Below are positions 1-10,436 of a DNA stretch of 64,000 nucleotides, in pieces. Positions within the stretch are counted from its first letter, which is position 1, and every line of letters starts with the position of its first letter. The notes under the pieces were generated by a model. That model was given only the letters and a program-made list of their open reading frames with translations, had not been told where the DNA came from and made no database searches. Where the stretch lies: the NCBI RefSeq assembly GCF_050947875.1, contig NW_027460346.1:2236000-2299999 (forward strand), in the 5' to 3' direction. Source of the stretch: Dermacentor variabilis (lineage: Eukaryota > Arthropoda > Arachnida > Ixodida > Ixodidae). The position numbers and the translations under genes were made by a program.

Positions 1-2025
1 TTGCTGTCCCCGCAACACTTTATCCATGAGGCTTGAAAAACAGTATGGCGCGTTCTTCAAACCAAAACTCAACACTTTAGGACGGAATGTTCCCATTGGT
101 GAAATGAACGCCGCATACCTACTAGCCTCTTCTGTAAGTGGAACCTGCCAATAACCCCTGACAAGATCTAGGGTGGAAATAAACTGAGCGCTACTAACTT
201 TCTCAAGGCGCTCCTCGATGTTAGGGATCGGATAAATTTGATCCTTAGTGATGGAATTAAGCCTGCGGTAGTCGACGCAAGGACGAGGTTCCTTGCCCGG
301 TACCTCAACTAAAATCAAAGGGGAGGTATAATCACTCTCACCTGCCTCAATAACACCGAGCTGTAGCATTTTCTTTACCTCAGCCTCCATAATATCGCTC
401 TGGCGGGGTGACACCCGATACGCCTTGGATCGTACTGGCTCTGGGGAGGTAAGTTCTATATCATGAGTAAGTACAGAAGTCCTACCAGGCCTCTCAGAGA
501 ACAGACCTTGAAACTCTTGTAATAGCTGGTGTAGTTCGGTTTTCTGCTCGGGCGACAGCGGTGCTTTACTGATAAGGTCACTAATGACTTGACCGGTGTC
601 TTCCCTGTTCGTCACTGAGCCCAGTCCCGGAAGCTCGACCGGAAGCTCTTCAGGAACGTTTACCATCATGCACACCACTGCTTCCCTTTGTCTATAAGGT
701 TTGAGCAGATTACAGTGGTAAACTTGCTGTGCTTTCCGCTTTCCTGGCAGACTTACCACGTAGTTAACGTCCGACAGTTTCTGAACAATTCGTGCTGGGT
801 CCTCCCACTGCACGTCTAGTTTGTTGTTTAGCGATGTGCGCAATATCATGACCTCATCGCCCACCTCAAAACGACGGGCCCTGGCTGTCCGATCATAATA
901 AACCTTGGCCCTCTGCTGGGCCTTTGTCATTGCTTCACCTGACAACTCCTGTGCCCTTCTTAAGCGTTCGAGGAGCTTAAGCACGTACTCCACCACGACT
1001 GGGTCGTCGCCCCTACCTTCCCATGATTCTCGAAGCATGCGAAGCGGAGACCGAAGCGAGCGACCGTACACCAGCTCAGCTGGCGAAAACCCCGTAGCTG
1101 CATGCGGCGCGGTTCTTAATGCAAACATCACCCCAGGCAGACACAGCTCCCAGTCAGTTTGATGTTCAAAACACAAGGCTCTCAACACGCGCTTCATGAC
1201 GGAGTGGAGCTTCTCAACGGAATTCGACTGTGGGTGGTACACTGAGCTGTGTAGCAGCTTTACCCCACACCTTTCGAGAAAAGTTGTCGTCAAAGCGCTA
1301 GTAAACACTGTGCCCTGATCTGATTGGATTTCTGCAGGAAAACCAACTCGCGCAAATATGGACAGTAGTGCATTGACTATCTCAACTGAGCTGAGTTCTT
1401 TAAGCGGCACTGCTTCAGGGAACTTTGTCGCTGGGCAGATCACAGTCAAAATGTGTCTGTACCCCGTGGCTGTTACCGGCAGAGGTCCCACTGTATCAAT
1501 AACGAGCCGTCTAAAAGGCTCCGTAATGATAGGTGCCAATTTCAACGGCGCCCTTGATTTGTCCCCTGGTTTGCCCACCCGCTGACAGGTGTCACATGTC
1601 CTCACGAAATGGTCTGCGTCCCGAAAACACCCTGGCCAATAGTACTCTTGCAAGAGACGGTCCTTAGTTTTCTTAACTCCTAGGTGTCCGGACCACGAAC
1701 CCCCATGCGTCAAGCGCAACAGATCCTGACGATAGCATTGAGGCACGAACAGCTGATCGAACTCCACTCCTCTGCGGTCAAGATACTTCCGGTACAGGAC
1801 TCCACCTCTTTCCACAAAACGCGCATTTTTCCTGGCGATACCTTCCTTGACATTGCAGCGTATGTTTTCTAGGCTACCATCCTTCTTTTGCTCGGCTATC
1901 AAAGCCGACCGGCTGACTTTTAGCAACCTATCAAGTCCGTCTGACGTAGGCGCGATGAGCAAATCTGTAGATAGCTCTTCTAACTTTCCCGTATCGGGCA
2001 TTTTCCTCTCCGGTATCTGGTGCCT
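1..2025 (-). CDS. Pol with integrase upstream of reverse transcriptase (Gmr1-like), cut by the window edge
   Basis: I translated this strand line by line. One frame is open from 2025 (after a TAA at 2028-2026) to base 1, about 675 codons, and leaves the window. Integrase comes first: HHCC zinc module at ~1710-1575, catalytic Asp at ~1497 (IDTVGP), Asp at 1320 (SDQGT) and Glu at ~1215 (NSVEK), then a C-terminal domain ending HCNLLKPY (~680). The RT follows from ~540: VDYRRLN at ~270, LDLVRGYWQVPL at ~170, FGLKNAPYCF at ~60. The YxDD box and RNase H must lie beyond base 1. Ordinary Ty3/gypsy elements have RT-RNaseH-IN, so this order is the Gmr1-like arrangement. Pol is in the +1 frame relative to gag and overlaps it by 95 nt. 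Its first ATG is at 2001. Confidence 0.9.
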
Positions 2026-3640
2026 TTAACGTTACAGACTCAAGTTTATTCAGTTCGGGCGTGCTCTGAATATCAGCTTGCTGCGCCTCTGACCCTTTTT
2101 CGTTGTTTGATAACGTCGGCCCCGCAACTACCGCCTTTGCAGCGAGCTCCCGAACCTTCGATCTGGTTAAGGCCTGAACACTAGCTTCACCAAACAAAAG
2201 CCCCTTCTCGCGCAGGAGGTGATCGGACCTGTTTGAAAATAGGTACGGGTACTGGGGGGGCAGCATAGATGACACTGCCGCCTCCGTCTCAAGCGCTCCG
2301 AAAGGTCCTTCAATAAGCACTTTTGCTACCGGCAGACACACGCTATGAGCTTCCACGGCTTGCTTGATCCACGCGCACTCGCCCGTGAACATATGGGGTT
2401 CTACGTAAGACGGGTGAACTACATCCATCGTAGCTGCGGAATCGCGAAGCACTCGGCACTCTTTCCCGTTCACGAGGAGGTCTCGCATGTAAGGCTCGAG
2501 AAGCTTCATGTTCTCGTCAGTGCTGCCTATTGAAAAAAACACAACTTTTGGTGTTGTTTCCGGACACTGCGCCGAAAAGTGACCCGGCTTCTGGCACGTA
2601 TAACAAACGCGCGCTCGCCTCATCTCGAACCGCTTTCTGCGTTCGGCTTCGGCTGCCGCCGTCTCCTTAGGTTCGGTCGCACTGCTTCCACTCGCATCCG
2701 CACTACGCGTGTTCCCCTTTGCTCTCATGGGTGTGAACTTCGGCCTCTCAAACTTCGAGCCAAATTCACCCTTTTGACCGTCCTTAGCTCCGCGAGCCCG
2801 ACGCGTCACAAACTCCTCGGCTAGCTCAGCGGCTTTAGCCACCGTACAAACGTCTGGCCTATCCAAGACCCAGTATCGCACGTTCTCCGGTAACCGACTA
2901 TAAAACTGTTCTAGCCCGAAGCACTGCAGAACTTTATCGTGGTCACCAAACGCTTTCTCTTCTTTGAGCCACTCCTGCATGTTTGACATAAGCCTATACG
3001 CAAACTCTGTATATGACTCACTTTTGCCTTTCTCATTTTCCCGAAACTTCCGACGGAACGCCTCCGCAGACAGCCGGTACTTTTTTAGAAGACTCGATTT
3101 CACTGTGTCGAAATCCTCTGCCTCCTCTCTATCCAAGCGAGCGACTACGTCGGCCGCCTCGCCTGGTAACAAAGTGAGCAAGCGCTGAGGCCACGTTTCC
3201 CGAGAGAACCCCTGCTTCTCGCACGTTCGCTCAAAGTTAACCAGGAACAAACCAATGTCCTCTCCAAGCTTAAACGGCCGCATCAGGTCAGTCATTTTGA
3301 ACAATACGCGTTCTCCTGCACCGTGTGCCTGACTTCCATTACGAGCGCGTTCCATCTCTACCTCGAGACGCTTCATTTCCAAAGCGTGTTCGCGCTCTTC
3401 TTTTTCTTTCTGCTCTTTAAGTTCGCGCTCCTGTTTCTCTTTTTGCTCTTTAAGTTCGCGCTCCTGTCTTTTTGACCTCTCCTCAATAGTCTCAAGGCAT
3501 TCCGACAGCTCGTCATCCTCAGCCTCTAACTCAAGAATAGCCTTTAGCAGTTCAGGTTTTCTTAGTTTGTCTGAGACATCCAGACCCAACTCTCTTGCAA
3601 GCTCCAACAATTTCGGTTTGCGCAACGACTTCAAATCCAT
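1931..3640 (-). CDS. Gag (capsid, zinc knuckle, retropepsin-like) of a Gmr1-like Ty3/gypsy retrotransposon
   Basis: Intact 569-codon frame. It would form the virus-like particle and bind element RNA in the cytoplasm. Seen in order: two short leucine/lysine helices with a repeated LRKP motif (residues ~5-35, SAP-like); a charged coiled coil (~50-105) with a duplicated ERELKEQKEK block; capsid-like region (~110-300); a SCAN-like segment (~205-275) with LEQFYSRLPE; one CCHC knuckle (CYTCQKPGHFSAQC, ~345-358); a retropepsin-like stretch (~385-480) where the expected DSGA/DTGA reads DSAA (~400). The start is the first ATG in good context. The last 95 nt overlap pol in another frame. Known: SCAN domains are thought to descend from Gmr1-like capsids. 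Inference: recently active copy whose protease may be impaired. The 5' LTR was not delimited. Confidence 0.88.
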   Translation of the reverse strand: MDLKSLRKPKLLELARELGLDVSDKLRKPELLKAILELEAEDDELSECLETIEERSKRQERELKEQKEKQERELKEQKEKEEREHALEMKRLEVEMERARNGSQAHGAGERVLFKMTDLMRPFKLGEDIGLFLVNFERTCEKQGFSRETWPQRLLTLLPGEAADVVARLDREEAEDFDTVKSSLLKKYRLSAEAFRRKFRENEKGKSESYTEFAYRLMSNMQEWLKEEKAFGDHDKVLQCFGLEQFYSRLPENVRYWVLDRPDVCTVAKAAELAEEFVTRRARGAKDGQKGEFGSKFERPKFTPMRAKGNTRSADASGSSATEPKETAAAEAERRKRFEMRRARVCYTCQKPGHFSAQCPETTPKVVFFSIGSTDENMKLLEPYMRDLLVNGKECRVLRDSAATMDVVHPSYVEPHMFTGECAWIKQAVEAHSVCLPVAKVLIEGPFGALETEAAVSSMLPPQYPYLFSNRSDHLLREKGLLFGEASVQALTRSKVRELAAKAVVAGPTLSNNEKGSEAQQADIQSTPELNKLESVTLKAPDTGEENARYGKVRRAIYRFAHRAYVRRT

Positions 3641-4080
3641 GGCTGCTCTGAATGCTGCTTTCTCTACTGCTTACTATTGTCTTGCCGCAAACTAACCCGG
3701 CAGCAACGACAACCACAATTACCAGCTCTGTTTCTGACACTAACAAAAGCCTGGCAAAGCTCAGAAGAAGAAAGTCCCGCACTCACCAAACCTCGCAGTC
3801 AAGAGTTCAGCGCAGTCGTTCCGCTGCAGGCAACCAGTCATCACACAGGGCTCGTTGCACTGCTCCCGGATCGTCGTTGAGCTGTTCAGCATACAGTCAA
3901 CTGCATCACACACGCACATGAAGACACGTGGCATCGGAACATGCCTGGAAACGCCTGGAAACGCCTGGCGGGGAGCGTTGCGGCGACGCCGAACGGGCCA
4001 AAATGTCTGCCGCCCCGCCGCAGTCGCGCCGGCAAAACCGCGCGTCGCAGGCGAAACGCAACAGTAGTAAGAAGCAATGT
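3641..4080 (-). other. Leader region upstream of the Gmr1-like gag
   Basis: The element's untranslated leader, primer-binding site and 5' LTR should lie here or just above. I could not find a convincing TG...CA LTR pair or primer-binding site, because the second LTR is outside the window. Reading frames here are short and unlike known proteins. Confidence 0.35.
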
Positions 4081-4084
4081 GTAA

Positions 4085-4345
4085 ATGCGTGCCGCTCTTC
4101 AACGACCCTCTTTCACGCCGTCGCTGTAGACACGGGACTGGGATGGTACAGCAGTTCGAGGAAACTCTTTGACGCCAACATAGAGGAGTGGGTATGTGCC
4201 ACTCGGTCTGTGCTGGACTCCAATGAATCTCTTCGATGCCATCTTGGGTCACTGTGTACGTGCCATGGCGTGTGCGCCGCTCTTCAAAGAACTCCTTCCA
4301 TGCCAACTTGAATAACTAGGCATGTGCCACCGAGAATTCGCCGCT
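4085..4345. repeat. Degenerate ~60-bp tandem repeat, about 4 units
   Basis: A motif like AACTCTTTGACGCC recurs at about 4104, 4162, 4226 and 4289, each time followed by a GGTATGTGCC-like string. Spacing is 58-64 bp. Units are diverged. It may belong to the retroelement leader/LTR or be independent. Confidence 0.55.
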
Positions 4346-4349
4346 CTAC

Positions 4350-5670
4350 AATAACGAAAAAGATCCCTTACATTTCTCTGCGAGGCTGCAGCGAACGCTG
4401 CCGCTACGTGCTCCTCGCTATCGCAGTGCGCTGGCTGCCCGCTGCTGGTAGACGTAAGCGGAACGCAGCCTCCAGGGACGCGGCTTTGCCCTCGCTGCAG
4501 CCTTATACAGTTTTGGTTGGGCGCGCTCTGACAGGCGAATTCAGTCGTGCCGCAGTTGCGCGGGTAATCGCATTTCAATGCGAAAGCATTATGTGCTCCA
4601 TTACGTTGAAATCTGGCGTCGTCGGCGTCGCCACCGAACGATGGTACTATAAATGGCCGCGGCGCAAAGAGCAAAAACACGTAAAAGGATGCTCGGATTG
4701 AAGTCATATTTCTCAGGGAGGTTCCCTGTAAACGTAGTAAACGAATGTCTTTGAAAGTAAAATTCGGTAAGTTTCCGTGCGGGTGGGAATCGATCACGGT
4801 TCCCCGACGCCACAACGGATCCACGGTTCCGGCTGCAATAACGGTGCGTATGGTGCGTGCGCCATTGGGCACGTGACGGCGCAGCTAATGGGGAAGAGGT
4901 GGCGCCACGCCACGAGTGTATAAAATTAGTGCATAAAAAAAACATTAATGTCTAATTGAACGCCACTGAGCTAGCAGTCCTTTGAGTTATAACTCCTCCC
5001 GGGCTAGCGAGCGCGTTGAGGCGCTTGGCGCGACTTCATTCGGCCTTAATTATCGAGGCGCAGTTAGAACTCAGGCGAGAGATTGCGCGGACAAGGATCG
5101 AACTCGGGAAAAAAGAAAGAAGAACATTTCACCAAACGGACTATAATGTTTTCCTATTCCCACACGTAAGCAGCCTTAAGTGTGTTTGCCGAATTTTTCC
5201 AGACCCATGAAGTTGATATGGCTTGAAGGGAGAGCTCGCTTCTATTTCTCAATCATGATCAGGCCGCTGAAAATAAGGGTTTGAAAGTTAATTTACAGAT
5301 TTTTTAAATTAAAGGCTAATTACCACGTGTCACCCGTCAGCCTATATATGGTCGTCACCACTCACAGCATGTCTTCGAAGGAACCGTCCTTTTATTTCAC
5401 AACAGTCATATTTAAATATTGCTTAAATGCTTCCTAGAAACAACCTGTGTAGTCCCTTCAGCAGCAGGGGAGAGGCAGCCTGATTTATTGTGCGGCATGG
5501 TGAAGCTCTGGTGTCCCTGGGATATCCCAGGTTTCACTGAATCTATAGAGGAGTTATCATTACCTGCAGCTCACGAAGCTTGCGAGTTGGGAAGGCCACG
5601 AATCTAATTCAAATATCGATATTTCAAAATGCCAGGTTTAATGTTTGGTATTTACTTGTCTATCTAATTT
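4350..5670. other. No recognisable gene; probable old repeats
   Basis: I find no coding frame with family similarity. GC-rich repeat-like sequence at 4380-4900 passes into AT-rich DNA after 5100. A TATATA string at 5341-5347 lacks supporting promoter or exon features. Confidence 0.4.
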
Positions 5671-5674
5671 ATAT

Positions 5675-5831
5675 TGCTACGAGGCACTGCAAGATCGAAC
5701 GACGATGAGAGTACTGACGAAGGCGACGATCGCCGATAGTCGTGCGCACAGGCTCCATCTTGCATGCCTTCCTCCTGCCCGTTGCATATATCTTGTAAAT
5801 ATATTGTCAAGCGTCTTTTCTCCCCATAACA
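5675..5831 (+). mobile_element. Short gypsy LTR (~157 bp) with adjoining primer-binding site
   Basis: It begins TGCTAC and ends AACA, directly followed by TTTTGGTGGAGGTGGTGGG, the usual layout of an LTR/internal-region junction. Near its end it has CTTGTAAATATATTGT. The same start, end, length and AT-rich core recur at 8580-8739, and the TGGTGGAGG site recurs beside the LTR at 29377-29534. No gag was recognised downstream (to ~6060), so this is an LTR plus a leader remnant. Confidence 0.65.
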
Positions 5832-5833
5832 TT

Positions 5834-5844
5834 TTGGTGGAGGT
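5834..5844 (+). other. Putative primer-binding site of the gypsy LTR
   Basis: TGGTGGAGGT lies two bases after the LTR end. Its complement ends in CCA, as a tRNA 3' end does. The same string follows the LTR of the element at 27-29.5 kb. Confidence 0.5.
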
Positions 5845-6064
5845 GGTGGGTACGAATTTTTCTTCAACTGCGAGGCTCTTCTTTCAAGGAAACCGCATGG
5901 GTTTCCTTTACGGCAATTGCTACGATTGGGTGGATGTCTCATTTTCCCCTTAATTACTTCTCTCCACCTTGCGGGTTTCCGCAGAACTATGACGCCTACC
6001 TTATCCCAGTTTGTACCTTCTATATAACGTGGGCTACTCCATCTGTCGGCCCCTTCCTGATTTT

Positions 6065-6125
6065 GGATTTCCTTCCTGTGTGCTTTGTCTTTTTGTTGCG
6101 CTAATTGCCCTCACCAGGCTATTGA
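6065..6125 (+). repeat. Dispersed repeat related to the inverted repeat at 61.7 kb
   Basis: A stretch with CTGTGTGCTTTGTCTTTTTG then TTGCGCTAATTG closely matches one arm of the inverted repeat at 61676-61804. Possibly a terminal piece of a Penelope-like element. No protein is encoded. Confidence 0.45.
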
Positions 6126-6292
6126 TCTTCTTTCTGTAAACACAAGCTGGGAACGTTGAGAGCTACCACAGCAGCGCTGTCTCCAAACGTCACTGAAAAG
6201 GTCAATGCCGTGCCGGCTGCTTCACCACGTGGAGCTCACTGAACGCAAATACACCAATACGAAGTAAGTTTTGTTGTTGCAAGCAATTGAAC

Positions 6293-6300
6293 GTTTATTT
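6293..6300 (-). terminator. Poly(A) signal of the cuticular protein gene
   Basis: AATAAA on the minus strand ~230 bp after the stop codon, a normal 3' UTR length. Confidence 0.55.
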
Positions 6301-6525
6301 TCTTAACGAGCAGCGAAGCAGCGCACATCACCCATTTGTCACCAACACCTTGAGCAGCCGCAGCATCCAGCGAGCGGGGCTTCTTGCTCAGTCCCCAGTG
6401 GCAAGCAGACGGCGACACACCGAAACCATGGAGGACAGAGAGACTACATATGAAACGGCGGAAGTGGCGTAGAAGGGCTCCCGTACCAAAGACAAGAATA
6501 TGTATAGAGGCAAACGGCGAGTTCA

Positions 6526-7017
6526 CTAGTGCCAGCCGACGCCACCGCCGTGCTTTCCGAGCACTCCGACACCGGCTCCACCGGCGTAGACTCCGACGCC
6601 TCGGCCGCCGAGGCCCCCGTAAAGGCCAGCAGCCCCGTAGCCGCCAACGCCCGCTCCGTACAGCCCGCCGGCGCCCCCGTACACAACTCGCGGTCTGGCC
6701 CCGGCGTACGACCCGGCGGCGCCGTACTTGGCGGCGAGCAGGTAGGCCGGCGGCGAGGACGACCGCAGGGCCACGTCGGCGGGGCTCTCGCTCTGCGTGC
6801 CGGGCTCGTTGGTGTCGACTACGGCGCGGAAGCCTGCCGCGTCGGCCGTGTACTTGACCTTCCGCTGGCCACCTTCCGGCGTGCTCAGGGTGTACACTCC
6901 CTGGACGCTGCCGCTGCCGTCGCCGACCTCCTGGCGAGAGCTGGACCCGTCCGCTCCCTGAGCGACGTAGCCGAAGCTGTACGGCCTCGGCCTGTTGTCT
7001 TCGTAGGCCCTGTAACC
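6526..7017 (-). CDS. Exon 3 of the cuticular protein (RR domain and Gly/Tyr tail)
   Basis: Opens at GGT-TAC right after a GTGCAG acceptor and runs 164 codons to the stop. The RR core has the aromatic triad of the family (Y-x-F-x-Y) and the closing YTAD-x-x-GF block. The following TNEPGT segment is typical of arachnid cuticle proteins as I remember them. The tail is built of GGYGAAGLYGG-like repeats, consistent with a cross-linkable matrix protein. Confidence 0.9.
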   Translation of the reverse strand, partial: GYRAYEDNRPRPYSFGYVAQGADGSSSRQEVGDGSGSVQGVYTLSTPEGGQRKVKYTADAAGFRAVVDTNEPGTQSESPADVALRSSSPPAYLLAAKYGAAGSYAGARPRVVYGGAGGLYGAGVGGYGAAGLYGGLGGRGVGVYAGGAGVGVLGKHGGGVGWH

Positions 7018-10000
7018 CTGCACGAGGCACGGCGCGTTAAATCGCGTCACTTTGTGAACATGCACAAACTTAAGAAAACGAACCTACTTTTTTCACTTAT
7101 GCTACGCGTGCGGTAGGCTCTGACGAAACATAAGCATCGCGAATAATAATAATAATATTTGGGGTTTTACGTGCCAAAACCACTCTCTGATTATGAGGCA
7201 CGCCGTAGTGGAGGCCTCCGGAAATTTTGACCACCTGGGGTTCTTTAACGTGCACCTAAATCTAAGCACACGGGTGTTTTCGCATTTCGCCCCCATCGAA
7301 ACGCGGCCGCCGTGAGCATCGCGAATACCGCCACCGAGAACTACCAAGCATGCCATAAATGATTTCTGCGTAAAACAATGAACATGCATCGTTGTCAATT
7401 CCCAGTTTCTTTGTACGCGGGCGCGTTGCCTTTCTCGGGACTATAGTTTAATTGTCAACAACAGGAACAACAAAGTTATGCAGATCCAACGCACATCTTG
7501 CATCTATGCGAAACGAAGCTTTCGTGAATGCTATAAATTGGGCCATTTCACTCCTGCGTCTTTGGCGCAAAGGAGACTGGCGCGAGCGCAAGTGCTGCAC
7601 GCAATGTGGCACACGCGGCGATCATCTGGATAGAATAGCGAGTTGGCGTCGGCACCATAGAAGCGTACGTGCGATTTTGGCGTAATGGTTAGAGCGGCGG
7701 GCTGCTTTGCTGGGAGGGTTCGCAAAGAAAGCTTCGCGTTAAAACCATACGCTACAAAAGGCCTATATGGCGTCCCACCGGAACATACATGCCGTGGTGT
7801 AGTCGCTATGGTCCGCCAATTATTCGGCCACTTACCCCTCCGTAGTATCCGCCACCGCCGCCGGCGAGGTATCCACGTCCGGCGTAGCCGCCTCCGATTC
7901 CAACGCCGACTGCTCCGAGACCGCCGATGGCACCGCCACCGTATCCACCGCGGAGAGTACCGGCGTTGGCCAGGACGGCGAAGACGAGGGCGGAGGAGAT
8001 CGCTGCCTGCGCGTAGCGTCGAACACTGTCTCAGTGAGAGCCGCGTAACAACATAGCGTGCACTGCAGTACAAACTCATAAATGGTGTTTCGAAGTCTGC
8101 AAACAGACAACTCAGATTTAGGTGCCGGCATGGATGTACATGCATGGTGGGAGACCTCTGAGCAGAACCCGCCGAACTAGCGAGACGAGTCGTGTGGTAG
8201 CGTACGTTTTAAGCGCATAATATAAAAAGTTTTTCACCTTTAGGTCGTGCAGTGTTGCACAATGAACGTGAATATTTGAGTGATCGATCTTTCTTAGCGG
8301 TTTGATTGATATATTTATCCATTCGTGCATTAGGTTTAGAATCCCAGAAGCAATACGGGGACTGTAAGAGGCGCAGCAGAGGAGGGATCAGGTTGAATAT
8401 TGAACTGCTGAGGTTCTTTGAGGCCCCTGTAAGCACAAAGGGTTTTTCCGCATTCAGCTCCGATCAAGATGCCACCACCGCAGCAGGCAGTCGAACCTGC
8501 GACTTCATGCTTGGCCGGAGAATGTCGTAGCCATTCAGCCGCCGCTTCGGGTATTGTGATCACTTTGAATCGATAATATTGCTATGGGATAGTATTTCCC
8601 ATGACGAAGAGCCGAGCAGTAAGAAGACGACGACGACGATTAGAAGCTAGCGCGCGCTGTTGCCTCTTGGCCAAGCGCAGCGTATTTTCTTGTAAATATA
8701 CTTGTACATAGCTTTTCGTCTGCGTCTTCCTACGTAACAATATGGTACGTCCGTTCCTATCTAATATATCGTGCTCTGGTGTTACATCTCCGAGGCAGGA
8801 TCGTCTCCGCGAATCTGAGAACCTCGGCTTTCATGCTGTACACTCCTTTTTGCTGGCTCCAAAAAAATATATCTAATAGCACCGATAAGTTTGAAACTCG
8901 AGTGTCTTTAGTGTATATATTTCTTGGTGTTGTTCTTGTGACGAAGGACGATTATTTGTATTAACTTTTAATTATAAACATTGAAGGTTTGCGGTGGCCT
9001 TCGTGTAGCGATGGGCCAGAACCTGACCTGGCGCGTAATCGTGTTACTCTCGAGAGGCGTTCATACGCGAGGAGTTGCGTTAAAACTCGCCGATTTCCGA
9101 TTTACTGCTGCCTTCTGTATTTAACATTACTAGCACGATCGCAGTGGTCGCTGGTGCAGCATGCTGTCTGTGTAGCCGAAAGTATAATCGAAGCCTTCTT
9201 GAACCGGAACAAACTGAAACATGTGTAACCAAAAAGTGTAACTAATCGCGCCTTATCTTGCTTCATTTGCCTTCTGCTGTGTCGCTCTAATATTTTTCAT
9301 GTTGGATCCCCGCTATGCCGTTGCCACGAGCTTTGTCTGCCCATTTAGTGCCAGCGACACATTTATCGAATTCACAGTGTTGAGAGCTTTCAACGTTCTT
9401 TGTTACCGAGGTAAATTATTCCTTGGTTTATTCCTGTTGTTACTAGTAATGTAAAGAATATATGGTTTACACTTTAGAAAAGCATCTAAGAAGTTTCTAT
9501 ATTCAGTTATTTCATCCATTTATTTATTCGCCTGTACAAACATTACAGCAGGAGAGACATAACCATTGAATAATGCTCAAACATAGTAAAAGTATTCAGG
9601 CACATGATAAAAAGCATCGTTCGATGAATAGGAAACAATTTGACAGGGAAGGGTATTACACTCGCAGATGTATAATATACAGTCAACATAGCTCAAAAAG
9701 CCTGCAATAATTCTTTAACTTCGTCGAAACGAAAGAGGATAACAGGAGTCGTGGAGCAGATAACCACGCACATGCGTTAATCTGCAGGCCTTCTCAACTG
9801 CGATCTTAGCCGGAACCAATAGCGGATGGCTTTACTCAGCGAACCTGTTAGGAGTGAATCGTACCATATGCCTGTTCTCATTAGTTCTCGAAATATGGAA
9901 CCTGGGAAAAGTTTGAAGTATTTTGCAGCCGAAACATGCAGCCTGAGATTAGGTAACGGATGCATTTTGCACGCTAGTCGTACGCAGTATTTAATTACTT

Positions 10001-10354
10001 GGTAGCTACATGCTTGCGCCATGGCGACGAGTTTTTTTTTTTCGGTAACTATAAGGTTAATTTAAACGTAAAGCAAAATGAATCTGCTCCCTGCCGCGGT
10101 TCATTTAGCCGTGACTCTGCCCATTTTAGCAGTTCATTATGATATTGCTGATCCCCACGACCTTGGAGTTCTACAAATCTCATCATAAGTTCTTCGACTG
10201 TCTTCATGCCGAAAGCTTATCTCACTATGTCTCTCCTATAGCGTGCTCACGAGAACGATTTCAAGTATCAAGCTTGAGCGTTATACTAAGCGTTATTCAG
10301 ACAATCAAGCTTGCTGTCCATTGACATTACTGCTTTGCGCAGTAGAAAAAGGAC

Positions 10355-10436
<82 letters not shown>

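Noticed and set aside
905..2824. Plus-strand frames across the retroelement
   Set aside because: Antisense shadows of the well-supported minus-strand gag and pol.
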